Of a stretch of 64,000 nt of DNA, positions 40,801 through 49,561 are shown one piece after another. Numbering within the stretch: position 1 is the first letter of the stretch; every line of letters begins with the position of its first letter. The DNA comes from Haloechinothrix halophila YIM 93223 (GTDB taxonomy: Bacteria > Actinomycetota > Actinomycetes > Mycobacteriales > Pseudonocardiaceae), in NCBI RefSeq assembly GCF_000504245.1, contig NZ_KI632509.1, forward strand, positions 2,647,751 to 2,711,750. The letters are read 5' to 3'. Made by a program: the position numbers and the translations under genes. The notes below the pieces were generated by a model. The model had not been told where the DNA came from and searched no databases. It saw only the letters and a program-made list of their open reading frames with translations.

Positions 40801-42711
40801 ACCGTCGACGCGGTGCTCACCGAGCGCGTCCCCGCACTGCTGGAGCGTCCGGCCACGCCCGCGCTGCGGCAAACGCTGCACACCGCCGAGGCCCTTGGCT
40901 GGCAGGCCGACCAGCTGGTGCCTGCCGCGCTGGCCACCAGTCCGATCGAGGGCGACGACGTCGACGACCCGGCTGCGGTACTGCAATGGCGCATCCAGCA
41001 ACGCGTGCTACACGAGCAACCGACCGACCGAGCCGCCGCGCCCACGATGGCCGCTATCAACCACTGGCGCACTCTCATCGAGCGCCACGACCCGACCGCG
41101 GCCGTGGAAGAACCCGCGTGGATGCCGGTCTGGCAGCGCGCGGCCGCGGCCGTCGACGAGGGCCTGGACGCCGACGCCGCGATCACCACTGTCGCCCGCC
41201 AGCTCGCCCACCGCCCTGCCCACGACCCGATGGATGCGCACCGGTTTGCCTACGACGCACTCTCCGTGGCGCTGCGCCAGCAGCGCGCCGACGGCGCCGG
41301 CTGGCACCCCGCACTGCCGTGGATGGCGCGCCCCAACCACACCCGCCTGGCCGCCGAACCCGAACTGGCCGACTACCTCGACCGCGTGCACACCACGATC
41401 GCCGCGCGCGTCACCGAGCTGCGGACTACCGTCACCGCCGCCCCGCCGGCCTGGACCGCAGCTCTCGGCCCGCGGCCGCTGGACGACCCGGCCGCCGCTG
41501 AACGCTGGGACCACCTCGCCACGCTGGGCGCCGCCTACCGCGACACCTACACCATCACCACCAACGACCCGCGCCAACCGCTCGGCGAGGAGCCCGACGG
41601 CCACGGACTCAAGGCTCGCGCCTGGCGGCAGCTCATCGACAACTGGGCACCACCCGACGCCGCCGACAGTCCCGCTGGCGAGCGCGCCGGCGGCGCCGAG
41701 CGCGAGCAGGACGACGTCCTCGACGGGCTGCGCGCCGACATCGACCCGGACGATCTACTCGCCGCGCTCGCTGGCGACGACATGGTCACCGACGAGCCGG
41801 CCGCGGAACGCCTGTTCGACCTCGCGCACCGCTACCGCCGTGGCGTGCGGGCCGCGGACGATCACCACCGCGACGAGCAGATCCACCGCGTCCTGGCCTA
41901 CCGCGCCCCGCAGGTCTACGGCCAGGGCGCCGAACAGGCGCTGCTGTGGGCGCTGCGCCAGGCCCACGGCCTCGGGTGGAACATCGAGCAGGTCGTGCCG
42001 GACGCCGACAGCCTGCGCGGCCTCGACCGCGCCCGCGACCCGGCCGCCGTGCTCTACCGGCGTGTGCAGGACCGGGTCGAACGCGCCGACCCGCCCGGCG
42101 AAACCCGGCAACCCCAGATCGGTCCCCTGCCCTGGCTGGAGACCGCCGGCCCGGCAGTACTCACCGAACAACCGGAGCTGGCCGACCACCTCGACCGGCT
42201 AGGCCAGGCCATCACCGACCGCGCCGAGCAGTTGCGCGCCGACGTCGCCGCCGAACAACCCGGCTGGACCGCGGAACTCGGCCCCCGGCCCGCCGACCTA
42301 GCGGACGCGCAGCGGTGGGACGAGCTCGCCGCGACGGCCGCCGCTTACCGCGAGACCTACAACATCCGCACCACGAGCCCGGCCGTGCCCATCGGACCAC
42401 AACCCAGCGGGGACGGCCTGCAGGCCCGAGCCTGGAAACAGCTCACCGAGATATGGAGGCCCATCGTGACCACCCCCAGCGAGCAGTTCTCCCGCAATCA
42501 GGAGCGCATCGCCGCCCTGCGGGACCAGGTCATCGATCGCGGCGAGGACTACCAGGACGACACCGAAAAGCTCGGCGCTGACTACGCCGACGAAGCCACC
42601 GATCGCCGCGAGGACGCCCGCGCCGCCGAGGTTGCCGAGGAAGAACACCAGTACGACGACACCGAAGAACTCGGCGAAAGCACCGACCTCGGCTCCGGCC
42701 TCAGCTACTAA
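37813..42711 (+). CDS. traA: MobF-family conjugative relaxase-helicase (TraA-like)
   Basis: 1632 aa. The N-terminal relaxase (TrwC-type) domain has early Tyr residues (GGYEYLTG), SATSGYEMVFAPPKSVSVAW, and the metal-binding HWDSRAGDPHLHTH at about 254-267. The RecD-like helicase has Walker A YAPAGAGKTTTMK near 585-597, Walker B VLIIDEVSMAG near 659, and YTSTVNRVQGMNS. The last 700 residues hold two similar repeats (LGPRPLDDPAAAERWDHLAT and LGPRPADLADAQRWDELAAT). It should nick at oriT and unwind the transferred strand. ATG 37813 was chosen; an in-frame ATG 37786 lies inside the operator. No ribosome site is obvious. No frameshift in 4.9 kb. Confidence 0.95.
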   Translation: MIGVRKLSPGGYEYLTGAVACGDRELEPGESLSDYYLAHGYPAGEWFGTVAAELGMSGEVTAAQMNALFGEGRHPDADRIQAEMIAAGHSEAEALAATKLGHRFYQYDGTDQLRSQVIDAYKQYNLDHDHPVGAPVDDDVRAGIRRDVQVQAYADAHDGQQPTTAELTKWLAEQKRAMKSATSGYEMVFAPPKSVSVAWALSDETTRELIVGLHRQAVRDTLTYLENNVAYTRRGDGGYAQLDVNGIAAAIFEHWDSRAGDPHLHTHVPISAKVQSEDGRWTSLDGRTILAASVTMSEFYNSRIRDLFREHGAAWTERPAGGFDLKRPVWELDGVPSELLSGFSQRASQVEQDRAARIVAFRREHGREPTPKETLELSRRAQYSTRDVKQPARSLADHLRRWRGQAHEMVAPELVDELGQRVFGGEPETLSEIDVDQLAAATLRTVSDYYSHFNAWNIEAEAHRKTAHLRVADGGRDQLIADVVHAATHSADTVALEAPSLVDEPFALRRTSGESVFVEHNSQRYTTHQTLREEAALAAWGRLTDGHRVSRASVNQALAGARRLNPGQRAAVLAFATSGRRVQLLYAPAGAGKTTTMKVYADAVRAEGGRVFAFGPSARAAQELGQSIDATPHTLHQVTTAQKLGVAEQAFAFARGDVLIIDEVSMAGTHTLHDVVSYALRNGADVRFVGDDKQLAAVEAGGAIRWFEHINGAVRLKEVVRFADPDQAAASLELRAGNPAGLDYYFEHGWVTGGSRETIRDAAHRAWRADLDAGRASLLIVPTNEDVTSLNLQARALRTNRGDVDTGRAAHLHDGTAASRGDWIVTRHNDRLKTLFSGRDFVKNGDTWDVVRVRRDGSLKVRHQTSRGTIVLPAYYVAEHVELAYTSTVNRVQGMNSRGSAHSIVTQGLSHEQLYPAITRAASDNRIYVETHKHTIDSHQETPLEQTPRGVLEAALTRSSAETSATEELRTSLSAAESLRTLVGRHDHVALIGTEETVDAVLTERVPALLERPATPALRQTLHTAEALGWQADQLVPAALATSPIEGDDVDDPAAVLQWRIQQRVLHEQPTDRAAAPTMAAINHWRTLIERHDPTAAVEEPAWMPVWQRAAAAVDEGLDADAAITTVARQLAHRPAHDPMDAHRFAYDALSVALRQQRADGAGWHPALPWMARPNHTRLAAEPELADYLDRVHTTIAARVTELRTTVTAAPPAWTAALGPRPLDDPAAAERWDHLATLGAAYRDTYTITTNDPRQPLGEEPDGHGLKARAWRQLIDNWAPPDAADSPAGERAGGAEREQDDVLDGLRADIDPDDLLAALAGDDMVTDEPAAERLFDLAHRYRRGVRAADDHHRDEQIHRVLAYRAPQVYGQGAEQALLWALRQAHGLGWNIEQVVPDADSLRGLDRARDPAAVLYRRVQDRVERADPPGETRQPQIGPLPWLETAGPAVLTEQPELADHLDRLGQAITDRAEQLRADVAAEQPGWTAELGPRPADLADAQRWDELAATAAAYRETYNIRTTSPAVPIGPQPSGDGLQARAWKQLTEIWRPIVTTPSEQFSRNQERIAALRDQVIDRGEDYQDDTEKLGADYADEATDRREDARAAEVAEEEHQYDDTEELGESTDLGSGLSY

Positions 42712-42966
42712 GGCAAGGCGTCCGCCGGGCCAGGCGCGGTTCAGTCCTGCGCAGCCGCACTACCGGATCGCCCTTCTCGACGGGGATGGGCGGGGTGAAC
42801 CGACCGAACTGGTCCGCGCCATCGACGTTAGAGCGAAACTGCATACGAGCGGATCGTGCGACCTTAGCGGAACTATGAATGCGAAAGAGATGTCCGATTC
42901 GCCCTCTCCAACTCACCTCCTCGCGCTCAATGTGTCGTTAATCACAACCGAGCGAGGGGAACTTCC

Positions 42967-43102
42967 ATGTCGATGAGGATTCTTTCCTGGCGATTTCGAT
43001 GACGAGCCAGAGAGGACCTGCGCCGAGTGCGGCCAGGAGCTGACCAGCGCGAACGAATCGTGCAACGAGTGCGACACCGAGGTCACTACGGACACTGTTT
43101 AG
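42967..43102 (+). pseudogene. Small zinc-ribbon gene with a 5' frameshift
   Basis: ATG 42967 with AGGGGA upstream opens a frame that stops early. One base away, the frame FDDEPERTCAECGQELTSAN and ESCNECDTEVTTDTV encodes a tidy CxxC-CxxC zinc ribbon ending at TAG 43100-43102. A shift near 42980 would join them (about 44 aa). It follows the relaxase by 255 bases of non-coding DNA. Confidence 0.5.
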
Positions 43103-43375
43103 TCGCAATTACCTTCGCAGGCTTGAGCCATACCGACCTACGGACCGGCGGGAACCCGGTGCGGTGCAGCCCCGCCCCTACATTGTCGAGGCTGTTCCCC
43201 GGCCTCGCCCTCAACTCAGGGCTCGACCTGCCTCCAGCTTCAACCGATCACTGCGATGACCGGCGGCGGGCACCACCTCCCGCGCGGCTTCCATCAGCGC
43301 CTCGTGGCGCCCGTGACTCTTCATCTACGGTTCGCCCAGTTGGGAAGTCTCCACGCGCTGGACGGACTTCGCCTG

Positions 43376-43663
43376 ATGAGCCGACGAAAGTTGCCCCCGC
43401 TGGCAACGAAGCTGCGAACAGACCTCGACGAATTCGCGGAGCTGCGGAAGTCCCAGATCGACTCATGGGTGGTTGGGCCTGCCCCGACCGTATGGGATGC
43501 CACCGGCGAGCTTCGAAAGCGTGCGGAACAGGCGGCGATCGAAGCGCGCCAGTTCACTGGGCAGGCATTTGAGCGATTCGGACGCCGGCTACAGGGACAA
43601 CCGGTCAGACGGGACCCACAATCCGAGCCCGCAGCCGAGTCCCGACCCGAGGACGACTCGTAG
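43376..43663 (+). CDS. Small helical protein
   Basis: 95 aa from ATG 43376; an in-frame ATG at 43256 would add 40 unlikely residues. Helical and charged: LRTDLDEFAELRKSQIDSWV, GELRKRAEQAAIEARQFTGQ, with an acidic/Pro tail. No ribosome site is obvious. May be intact or a fragment; family not recognised. Confidence 0.45.
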   Translation: MSRRKLPPLATKLRTDLDEFAELRKSQIDSWVVGPAPTVWDATGELRKRAEQAAIEARQFTGQAFERFGRRLQGQPVRRDPQSEPAAESRPEDDS

Positions 43664-43684
43664 GCGAAAGCCTGTTTCGGATGG

Positions 43685-44095
43685 TCATTGACGAGTTTCC
43701 CGTGCAAGTCGATACCGCCCCCGATCAACCCGCTCGAGATCGTCGTAGGTGGTGGCGGCGTTGTCAGGAGCGTTGGTGCACATATGTCCAGTGATCATGG
43801 TGCGGATAGTGGACTCGGCGTAGTTGCTGCCACGTCGAGTCATCTCGGCCACTACTTCGGTCGGCGTGAACGTGCTGCCGCCGGATCGGTTCAGGATGTC
43901 TTGCACCGCGTCGAGAATCTGCGCGCGAACACCGCCTGGGCTCCCCATCGCATGCTGCGCTATGCCTGGCTCGCGCACAGCGACGGGCTCGGCGACGTCG
44001 GAAGCCAGTGCGCTTGCGCCTACATCCGGCGGTCCGGCGAACGAATCCACGGTGTAAACAGACAGGCGTAAGGCGGAGTCGACGTCGATGACCAT
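43685..44095 (-). CDS. DUF7669-like protein, 5' end uncertain
   Basis: The reliable part is the C-terminal 87 residues: VRAQILDAVQDILNRSGGST, FTPTEVVAEMTRRGSNYAES, TIRTMITGHMCTNAPDNAAT and LERVDRGRYRL, a winged-helix-like domain often found next to restriction-type genes (tentative family). ATG 44095 and ATG 43948 are both possible starts and neither has a good ribosome site. Upstream lies IS701 debris, so the gene may be truncated. Confidence 0.55.
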   Translation of the reverse strand: MVIDVDSALRLSVYTVDSFAGPPDVGASALASDVAEPVAVREPGIAQHAMGSPGGVRAQILDAVQDILNRSGGSTFTPTEVVAEMTRRGSNYAESTIRTMITGHMCTNAPDNAATTYDDLERVDRGRYRLARETRQ

Positions 44096-44128
44096 CAATC
44101 GGCGGGCGGTGACGCCACCAGCCGTGGT

Positions 44129-45000
44129 CACGCTTTGATTGACCGTGCCCTGTACCTGCCGAGATCCTGGTCCGACGATCCAGATCGGCGGGCCGCGGCC
44201 GGGGTGCCCGACGACGTGACGTTCGCGACCAAACCCGCGCTCGCGAAGGAACTGATCGTGGCCGCGCTCGACGGTGGCGCCGCAGCGGACTGGGTCGCCG
44301 GCGATGAGGTCTACGGCGCCGACCCCGGGCTGCGCGAGGAACTGGAGCAGCGCCAGGTGGGCTATGTACTGGCCGTGGCCTGCAGCCACCCCGCTACCAC
44401 CGCCGCCGGAAAGCAGCGCGCCGACCACATCGCTGCCCGCCTGCCCAAACACACCTGGCAGCGGCTGTCCGCCGGAGCAGGATCCAAGGGCAGCGGTTCT
44501 ACGACTGGGCCTGGATCACCATCGACACTGACGCTGACCGCCCGGGGCAGCGCTGGTTGCTGATCCGCCGCAACAGCAGCACCGGCGAGCTGGCGTTCTA
44601 CCGTTGCTACGCACCCGAACCGGTGCCGCTGGCCACCCTAGTGCGCGTTGCCGGTCGTCGTTGGACCGTGGAGGAATCCTTCCAAGCCAGCAAGGGCCTG
44701 GCCGGGCTCGACCAGCACCAAGTCCGCCGCTGGACCTCCTGGCACCGCTGGACCGTACTCGCGATGTTCGCCCACGCATCCCTAGTCGTACTCGCCGTCA
44801 CCGAACGCGCCGCGGCTCCTGCACCCGACGGCCTGATCTCGCTGACCTGCAACGAGATCCACCACCTGTTCAACGTGCTGATCGCCCAGCCGATCAGCAG
44901 CATCTGGCACCGACTGACCTGGTCAACCTGGCGACGACGACACCAACACCGCGCCAGAACCAGCCACTACCGACGCCAAGCCGAACCGGCAGCACCATGA
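44129..45000 (+). pseudogene. IS701-family transposase relic
   Basis: Starts abruptly with IDRALYLPRSWSDDPDRRAA and continues with ATKPALAKELIVAALDGGAA, the catalytic-type VAGDEVYGADP and VGYVLAVACSHP. After a frameshift near 44488 it reads GQRFYDWAWITIDTDADRPG, RWTVEESFQASKGLAGLDQH and VRRWTSWHRWTVLAMFAHAS to the stop at 45000. The first third of the transposase and any end repeats are missing. Not mobile. Confidence 0.85.
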
Positions 45001-45112
45001 AAATCACGATCTACGGCTGTCGTATTAGGCAATTCGACTGTCGACCCTTGCCCCCTACGGCGCCAGCAGGCAGTATGACCCGGACGTAACGCCTAGGGGA
45101 GGAATTATTGGC

Positions 45113-45466
45113 TTGAGTGACCTATCCCGCTCGATCCGACACAGTCGGGCATCTTCACGCCTCGGCACTCGCGGGCTAAGCGCTCTCCTACTCGGACAGA
45201 CCGGCGCCAGTGCGCTGGCATTGTGCTGGTTGATACTTCAGTGGATAACAGTTTCAGGAGTTTGCGAAGATCTAATCGAAACTATTGGCGGAACACTAAT
45301 AGCTTCGAATAAGACACTCGCGGGAGTCCAATGTGAAATGAGAGGTGCTCGTGGCGGCGCAGTTCCGTTCAACATCCCGCTTCTCCCGATGTTCATTGCT
45401 ACTATGCTAGTTTCTTCCAGCGCAATCCTAGGATTGATCGCGCTGCGGCGGCTCCGCAAGCAGTAA
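45113..45466 (+). CDS. Small membrane protein of an AT-richer island
   Basis: 117 aa from TTG 45113 with GGGAGG nine bases upstream. Two hydrophobic segments (GQTGASALALCWLILQWITV and LPMFIATMLVSSSAILGLIA) flank an extracytoplasmic-looking loop with two Cys (CEDL, VQCE). Codon use is AT-richer than neighbours, as in the next gene. It sits 25 bases before the secreted protein, in the same unit. It could be a partner, anchor or immunity protein for it (inference only). Confidence 0.6.
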   Translation: MSDLSRSIRHSRASSRLGTRGLSALLLGQTGASALALCWLILQWITVSGVCEDLIETIGGTLIASNKTLAGVQCEMRGARGGAVPFNIPLLPMFIATMLVSSSAILGLIALRRLRKQ

Positions 45467-45491
45467 ACTCGACGCCAGAGGGGGATTCACA

Positions 45492-48284
45492 TTGCTTAGA
45501 TCAACGAGGGGATGGCTTTCTGCTGCCCTTGTACTTCTGATGACAATCAGTTTCCTGACGCCAACCCAAGCCTTTGCAGTATTCGATTACCACACAGTCA
45601 ATAGTCAACAGGGCAAGCGGGAGACGCACAAGAAAACCAAAGTTGTACAGTTATCGCATCCGGTATCTATACGCCACGCCTTAGAAACTGGAGCTGCTCA
45701 CAAAGCTGAGATCGTGGAGTACAGATTCGGCAACGGCGTTGCCGGTGGTCTATTTCCCACACCCGGAGCGAGCGCCCAAGATGATGCCCGCTGGGTGAAG
45801 TCTGCTTTTGACGACAAGTATGGCGTTGCTCCGGTTGTTTCAGCCATTGTCGTCAAGCATAACGTCAACGCAAGCGTCCTAATAGATAAGCTACGAAAGC
45901 GGCCTTCAAAGAAGGGGATGAAGGCTCCTACGATACGGGGACGCCGCCCGAAGCAGAACTCTGATACGAACATCACAGGACAGTCGGCGAGCGGTCAAGA
46001 CATACCGGGACATTTTCCCTCGTACTGGTTTGGATTCACACAGAGCGCTGTCCGCTCAGGCGAAGAGATGCGAGCATCCGTGAGCAGGTTCATATGGGAG
46101 GGAGATTACGGCGCAGACCCCGACTTGAATCCCGATGACTGGGGACTTGAAATCGGAATCACACAGTGGAATCACGATCTCGCCGACAGCACTAGGCCGT
46201 ACTGTGCTTTCGATGGAGGAGATTCTGATTACGATTTCTGGTCGCAGACGTGGGAAAGTGACGGGATACTGTGGAGCACCAATGTACCGTCCAGCGCACG
46301 ACCCTATCCGGATAACGTCATTTCACTCGACTCATGCCAAGCGAACTCGTTGGAAATGGGAATCGGGTATCCGGACAAGCTAACCCAAGATGTGTTATAT
46401 ACGGCTGATATTGAGGCTCGACCCGGGACCCAACTATCGTCGCCAATTTCAGCAACTGTTTCGCTGGTTTCAAATGACTGCATCGAACCCCGTTCGACCT
46501 GCATGGGTCTCAATACCGACCGGAATCCCCCTGTTGACAAGCACTTCAGCTTCGTGAACAAGAGTCGAGAGTACCGTGCTCCTGGTTGCTACATGATGGC
46601 AGACGGAGAGTCAGCTCCCCACTACACATCTGGCGACAATCTTGACCTTCAGACTGAATGCACTTGGCATTCCGACAATCGACCTGAAGGGGATGTTGAG
46701 AATCCTACCAGGAAGAACCTCGAGACATTTATAATGGACTATCGCCGGACCATTCCAGAAGGAGAGGACACTAACGAATTCCGATGGGATGCCAACAGCG
46801 AAGCCGAGATCGCAGATATTGTCTCCTTGATGAGGAAAGCATACGGCAGCGGCACCGAATCTGCTAGGGTGGCAGCTGACGAGGCACTGGAAGCTTACGG
46901 ATATGAACTTGAGTTCATGACCGACACGGTCACCGAACGCAACTACCTTGTCTTCTATGAGGACAATCCATCCAGACGTCATTGGGGACTCTACGTACTC
47001 CGTTACGACACCACTTCGTCCCCTGCGCATCAAGTGGTTGAGGTGCCGCACCCCGTTACCGATCCTACTACCGCCGACCTCGGCGCTAAAATGTTCGTTG
47101 ACGTAGACGCGAAGATGTTTGCGATGGCAGGCTCGAACCGTTACAACAGTACACTTCGTCGAACCGATTCTGACGGTACTGTATATGAGAATAGCAGGGT
47201 TTCAGACATGGCGCGGAGTTACGAAAGCTTGTTCCATAAGGTGCATACCAACTTCACAATGGGCGATTGGAACAGTTCGTATTATGACACTGTACCGGAA
47301 GACTCAAAGCCGGAATGGAGTCCGACTCACGTCATCCAACTCCATGGCTACGAGGACCGCGAAGGTCGGGAGAGCTATCCGGATGTCGTACTCAGTAACG
47401 GAAGCTGTCAACCGCACGCCAAGTTGAGGAGCTTCGCTGCGCGTCTGAATGGCAGAGACATATCTGCTGATGTTTTTGAAGGCGATACGGAGTGCTCAGA
47501 AGCGTCAAAGAACTATCCTGATTTGGGTGCAACAATTAACCCGCAAGGTAAGCACACACGCAAAAAGGGGGGCTACTTCTATCATGTCGAGGCCAGTGTG
47601 TCCCTGCGTGCCAACCTCAGCCGCTACCACCTCATGACGAAGGTGCTAGGTGAGACGCTCTTCTATGGCCACACTGGACGGCCGGCACGTATTGCCTCCT
47701 CGCCATCGTACGATTCCGAAGCAGCCGCATCCTATGCTCGCACCTATGCGCTAGATTACAACAGTAACTACAATAGCTGGAGCGAACGAGATGCGAGTGA
47801 GGGCGGCGATAGCCCGAACTTCGCCAGTCAGGCTCTCGCGGCTGGTGGATGGAAACCATATGCACCAGTAAACGAGCAACCCGACGATCATAAAGGCAGC
47901 GTATACTGGTACTATCGTGAGCCGTATTATGAATCAACCTGGTCCTGGTATAATGCGGCGCTCTGGAACTCGTTTGCGAAGAAGTCCGGTCGGGTCCGGA
48001 AGATTAACTATCTGAGCGACATTGAAGTTGGAGACATTGTGCAAATGTCGCTCCCTGATTCAAAGAACTACGAATATCGTTCAATGATTGTCACGGGATT
48101 TGACGATCGTGGCCCTCTTGTGAGCTACCATTCACCTGATAGGCTCAATGTTCCTTTATGGAGGATTGTCCGAACGAAGAACCTTAGTTGGACGGACTCT
48201 GATGGTGCGACGACGCACTACCCAACCCGGGCGTTTTCAGCGTGGCGCACAGTGAGTGTGAGCGCCCACAATCATCAGGGTTAA
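45492..48284 (+). CDS. Secreted 930-aa protein with C-terminal amidase-like (Amidase_6-type) domain
   Basis: TTG 45492 with AGAGGGGG upstream. Signal peptide: LRSTRGWLSAALVLLMTISF then TPTQAFA. Residues about 30-480 are unknown, with many Cys and Trp. A middle domain (about 520-740) has ESLFHKVHTNFTMGD, THVIQLHGYEDREGRESYPD and VVLSNGSCQPHA, like a metal-dependent hydrolase. The C-terminus (about 750-915) matches putative amidases: AAASYARTYALDYNSNYNSW, GDSPNFASQALAAGGW (Ser in place of the usual Cys of DCTNF), and VGDIVQMSL. GC is clearly lower than the rest, so recently acquired. Possibly cell-wall-active. Confidence 0.65.
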   Translation: MLRSTRGWLSAALVLLMTISFLTPTQAFAVFDYHTVNSQQGKRETHKKTKVVQLSHPVSIRHALETGAAHKAEIVEYRFGNGVAGGLFPTPGASAQDDARWVKSAFDDKYGVAPVVSAIVVKHNVNASVLIDKLRKRPSKKGMKAPTIRGRRPKQNSDTNITGQSASGQDIPGHFPSYWFGFTQSAVRSGEEMRASVSRFIWEGDYGADPDLNPDDWGLEIGITQWNHDLADSTRPYCAFDGGDSDYDFWSQTWESDGILWSTNVPSSARPYPDNVISLDSCQANSLEMGIGYPDKLTQDVLYTADIEARPGTQLSSPISATVSLVSNDCIEPRSTCMGLNTDRNPPVDKHFSFVNKSREYRAPGCYMMADGESAPHYTSGDNLDLQTECTWHSDNRPEGDVENPTRKNLETFIMDYRRTIPEGEDTNEFRWDANSEAEIADIVSLMRKAYGSGTESARVAADEALEAYGYELEFMTDTVTERNYLVFYEDNPSRRHWGLYVLRYDTTSSPAHQVVEVPHPVTDPTTADLGAKMFVDVDAKMFAMAGSNRYNSTLRRTDSDGTVYENSRVSDMARSYESLFHKVHTNFTMGDWNSSYYDTVPEDSKPEWSPTHVIQLHGYEDREGRESYPDVVLSNGSCQPHAKLRSFAARLNGRDISADVFEGDTECSEASKNYPDLGATINPQGKHTRKKGGYFYHVEASVSLRANLSRYHLMTKVLGETLFYGHTGRPARIASSPSYDSEAAASYARTYALDYNSNYNSWSERDASEGGDSPNFASQALAAGGWKPYAPVNEQPDDHKGSVYWYYREPYYESTWSWYNAALWNSFAKKSGRVRKINYLSDIEVGDIVQMSLPDSKNYEYRSMIVTGFDDRGPLVSYHSPDRLNVPLWRIVRTKNLSWTDSDGATTHYPTRAFSAWRTVSVSAHNHQG

Positions 48285-48396
48285 CGGATGCAACCTCGGT
48301 TTCGGCGGGCCGCTGAGCCACCTACGCAAATAGGCCTGAGCTAGAGATGTCGGCGGCTGGAGGCTGACTAACGCCGCGCGTTGGTCGATGGGACGA

Positions 48397-48440
48397 CCCG
48401 GGTCCGGGCATCCTGGAAGGGTGGGATGCCCGGGCCCGGG
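48397..48440. terminator. Strong hairpin, 17-bp stem
   Basis: CCCGGGTCCGGGCATCC pairs with GGATGCCCGGGCCCGGG (one G-U) around a 10-base loop. It lies between the convergent end of the secreted-protein gene and the - strand genes, so may terminate both. Confidence 0.65.
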
Positions 48441-48558
48441 GAGCGGCCTGCGCGGTCGGGGCGCGCGGCGCTCGGGTCATGTGGCTGGCGCTTGGGCCGG
48501 ATGGCATGTCCGGGGGCAGCGTGACGGGCTATGTCCGTCTGCCCCGGGACTCAATCGG

Positions 48559-48876
48559 TCAGAACGGCGGCTCCCCGGCGGCTGCTTCTGCGCCTGTTTC
48601 CCACGATGACTCGCCGGATCCGGTAGCGGAGCTTCACTTGACCTTGTTGATGGTGGCGGTGGCGAACCGCAGCGATGGGGCGATCTCGTCGACGTCGAGC
48701 TCGACGACGGTCCGCTGGTCGCCTTCCTTGGTCTCGAACGAGCGCTGCTTGAGCCTGCCCTGCACGATCACGCGGGATCCACGGGTCAGCGACTCGGCGA
48801 CGTTCTCTGCCGCCTGGCGCCAGATGTTGCAGCGCAGGAACAGCGCCTCGCCGTCCTTCCATTCGCCGTGTGTCGC
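48559..48876 (-). pseudogene. Truncated ssb copy with in-frame TGA
   Basis: Reads [40 protein letters not shown] and [20 protein letters not shown], closely matching the intact SSB, then hits TGA at 48634-48636. After it, the same frame gives SSATGSGESSWETGAEAAAG and the typical EPPF tip. The first 50 residues of SSB are missing. A relic of a second ssb gene at the tail of the transfer operon. Confidence 0.88.
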
Positions 48877-48946
48877 AGCCCGCTGGGATGCAATCGGTTT
48901 GCCTGGCGGCGCCTCGAGTTCGGCACGTTCGCGGTCATCATGCCGA

Positions 48947-49561
48947 TCACCTTGCCTGGTCGATGACGGCGGCGTGCTGCCCGGCAGCAAACCGGTTCTC
49001 CCGCGGCGGGGCTCCGCCGTCTCGATGGTCGCCGTCGAGGCAGTCGGCGTGCACCCAGTCTCGCGTGAGGCGGTCGGCAAAAGCCGGCCGCCATTGGTGC
49101 AGCCAGGACTGGGACTCGCGAGCGCTGGCCGACGGCCCGATGTTGGCCGCGCGCCAGCTGTAGGCAAGCGCGGCGACTTCCATCGCCAGCCCAGGATGCT
49201 GCTGCCAGCACGCAGGGATTGGTTTGGACCTGCTGCCCTCGGTGCCGACGAAAGTGGCGTTATACCACGTCACGAAGTTCTCGACCGTGACCGGCGGATC
49301 CTGGCCGGCGGCAGGTTCGTCCTCGACAGCTGCGGGCGGGAAGAACCACACCCATGCCGCCGGTGCGGCCCGGTCCTCCTCCTGTTTCTCGGCTGCTGGT
49401 GAGTCAGCCATGGTTTTCGCCAGCTTGTTGATCCGCCCTTCGAGCCGACGCTGCGCTTGCGCGACAGTGCCGACGATCTCGGTGATCGCGGCGATCTGCT
49501 TGTCCCGTTCGCCGTGGTCATGGCCAGTCGTGCGACGCTCGTACTCGGGTAGTTCCGTCAT
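48947..49561 (-). CDS. DUF4913-type protein
   Basis: 204 aa, ATG 49561 overlapping the coupling-protein stop (ATGA). The N-terminal half is a helical coiled region ([40 protein letters not shown]). The C-terminal domain carries the DUF4913-like signature [40 protein letters not shown] and [20 protein letters not shown]. Members occur on actinobacterial conjugative plasmids beside transfer genes; function unknown. Its 3' end runs close to the ssb relic, which may have replaced its original end. Confidence 0.75.
   Translation of the reverse strand: MTELPEYERRTTGHDHGERDKQIAAITEIVGTVAQAQRRLEGRINKLAKTMADSPAAEKQEEDRAAPAAWVWFFPPAAVEDEPAAGQDPPVTVENFVTWYNATFVGTEGSRSKPIPACWQQHPGLAMEVAALAYSWRAANIGPSASARESQSWLHQWRPAFADRLTRDWVHADCLDGDHRDGGAPPRENRFAAGQHAAVIDQAR

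Noticed and set aside
43685-44452. 255-aa version of the DUF7669-like protein
   Set aside because: The first 120 codons are antisense to the IS701 transposase relic; only the part from 44095 or 43948 is credible.
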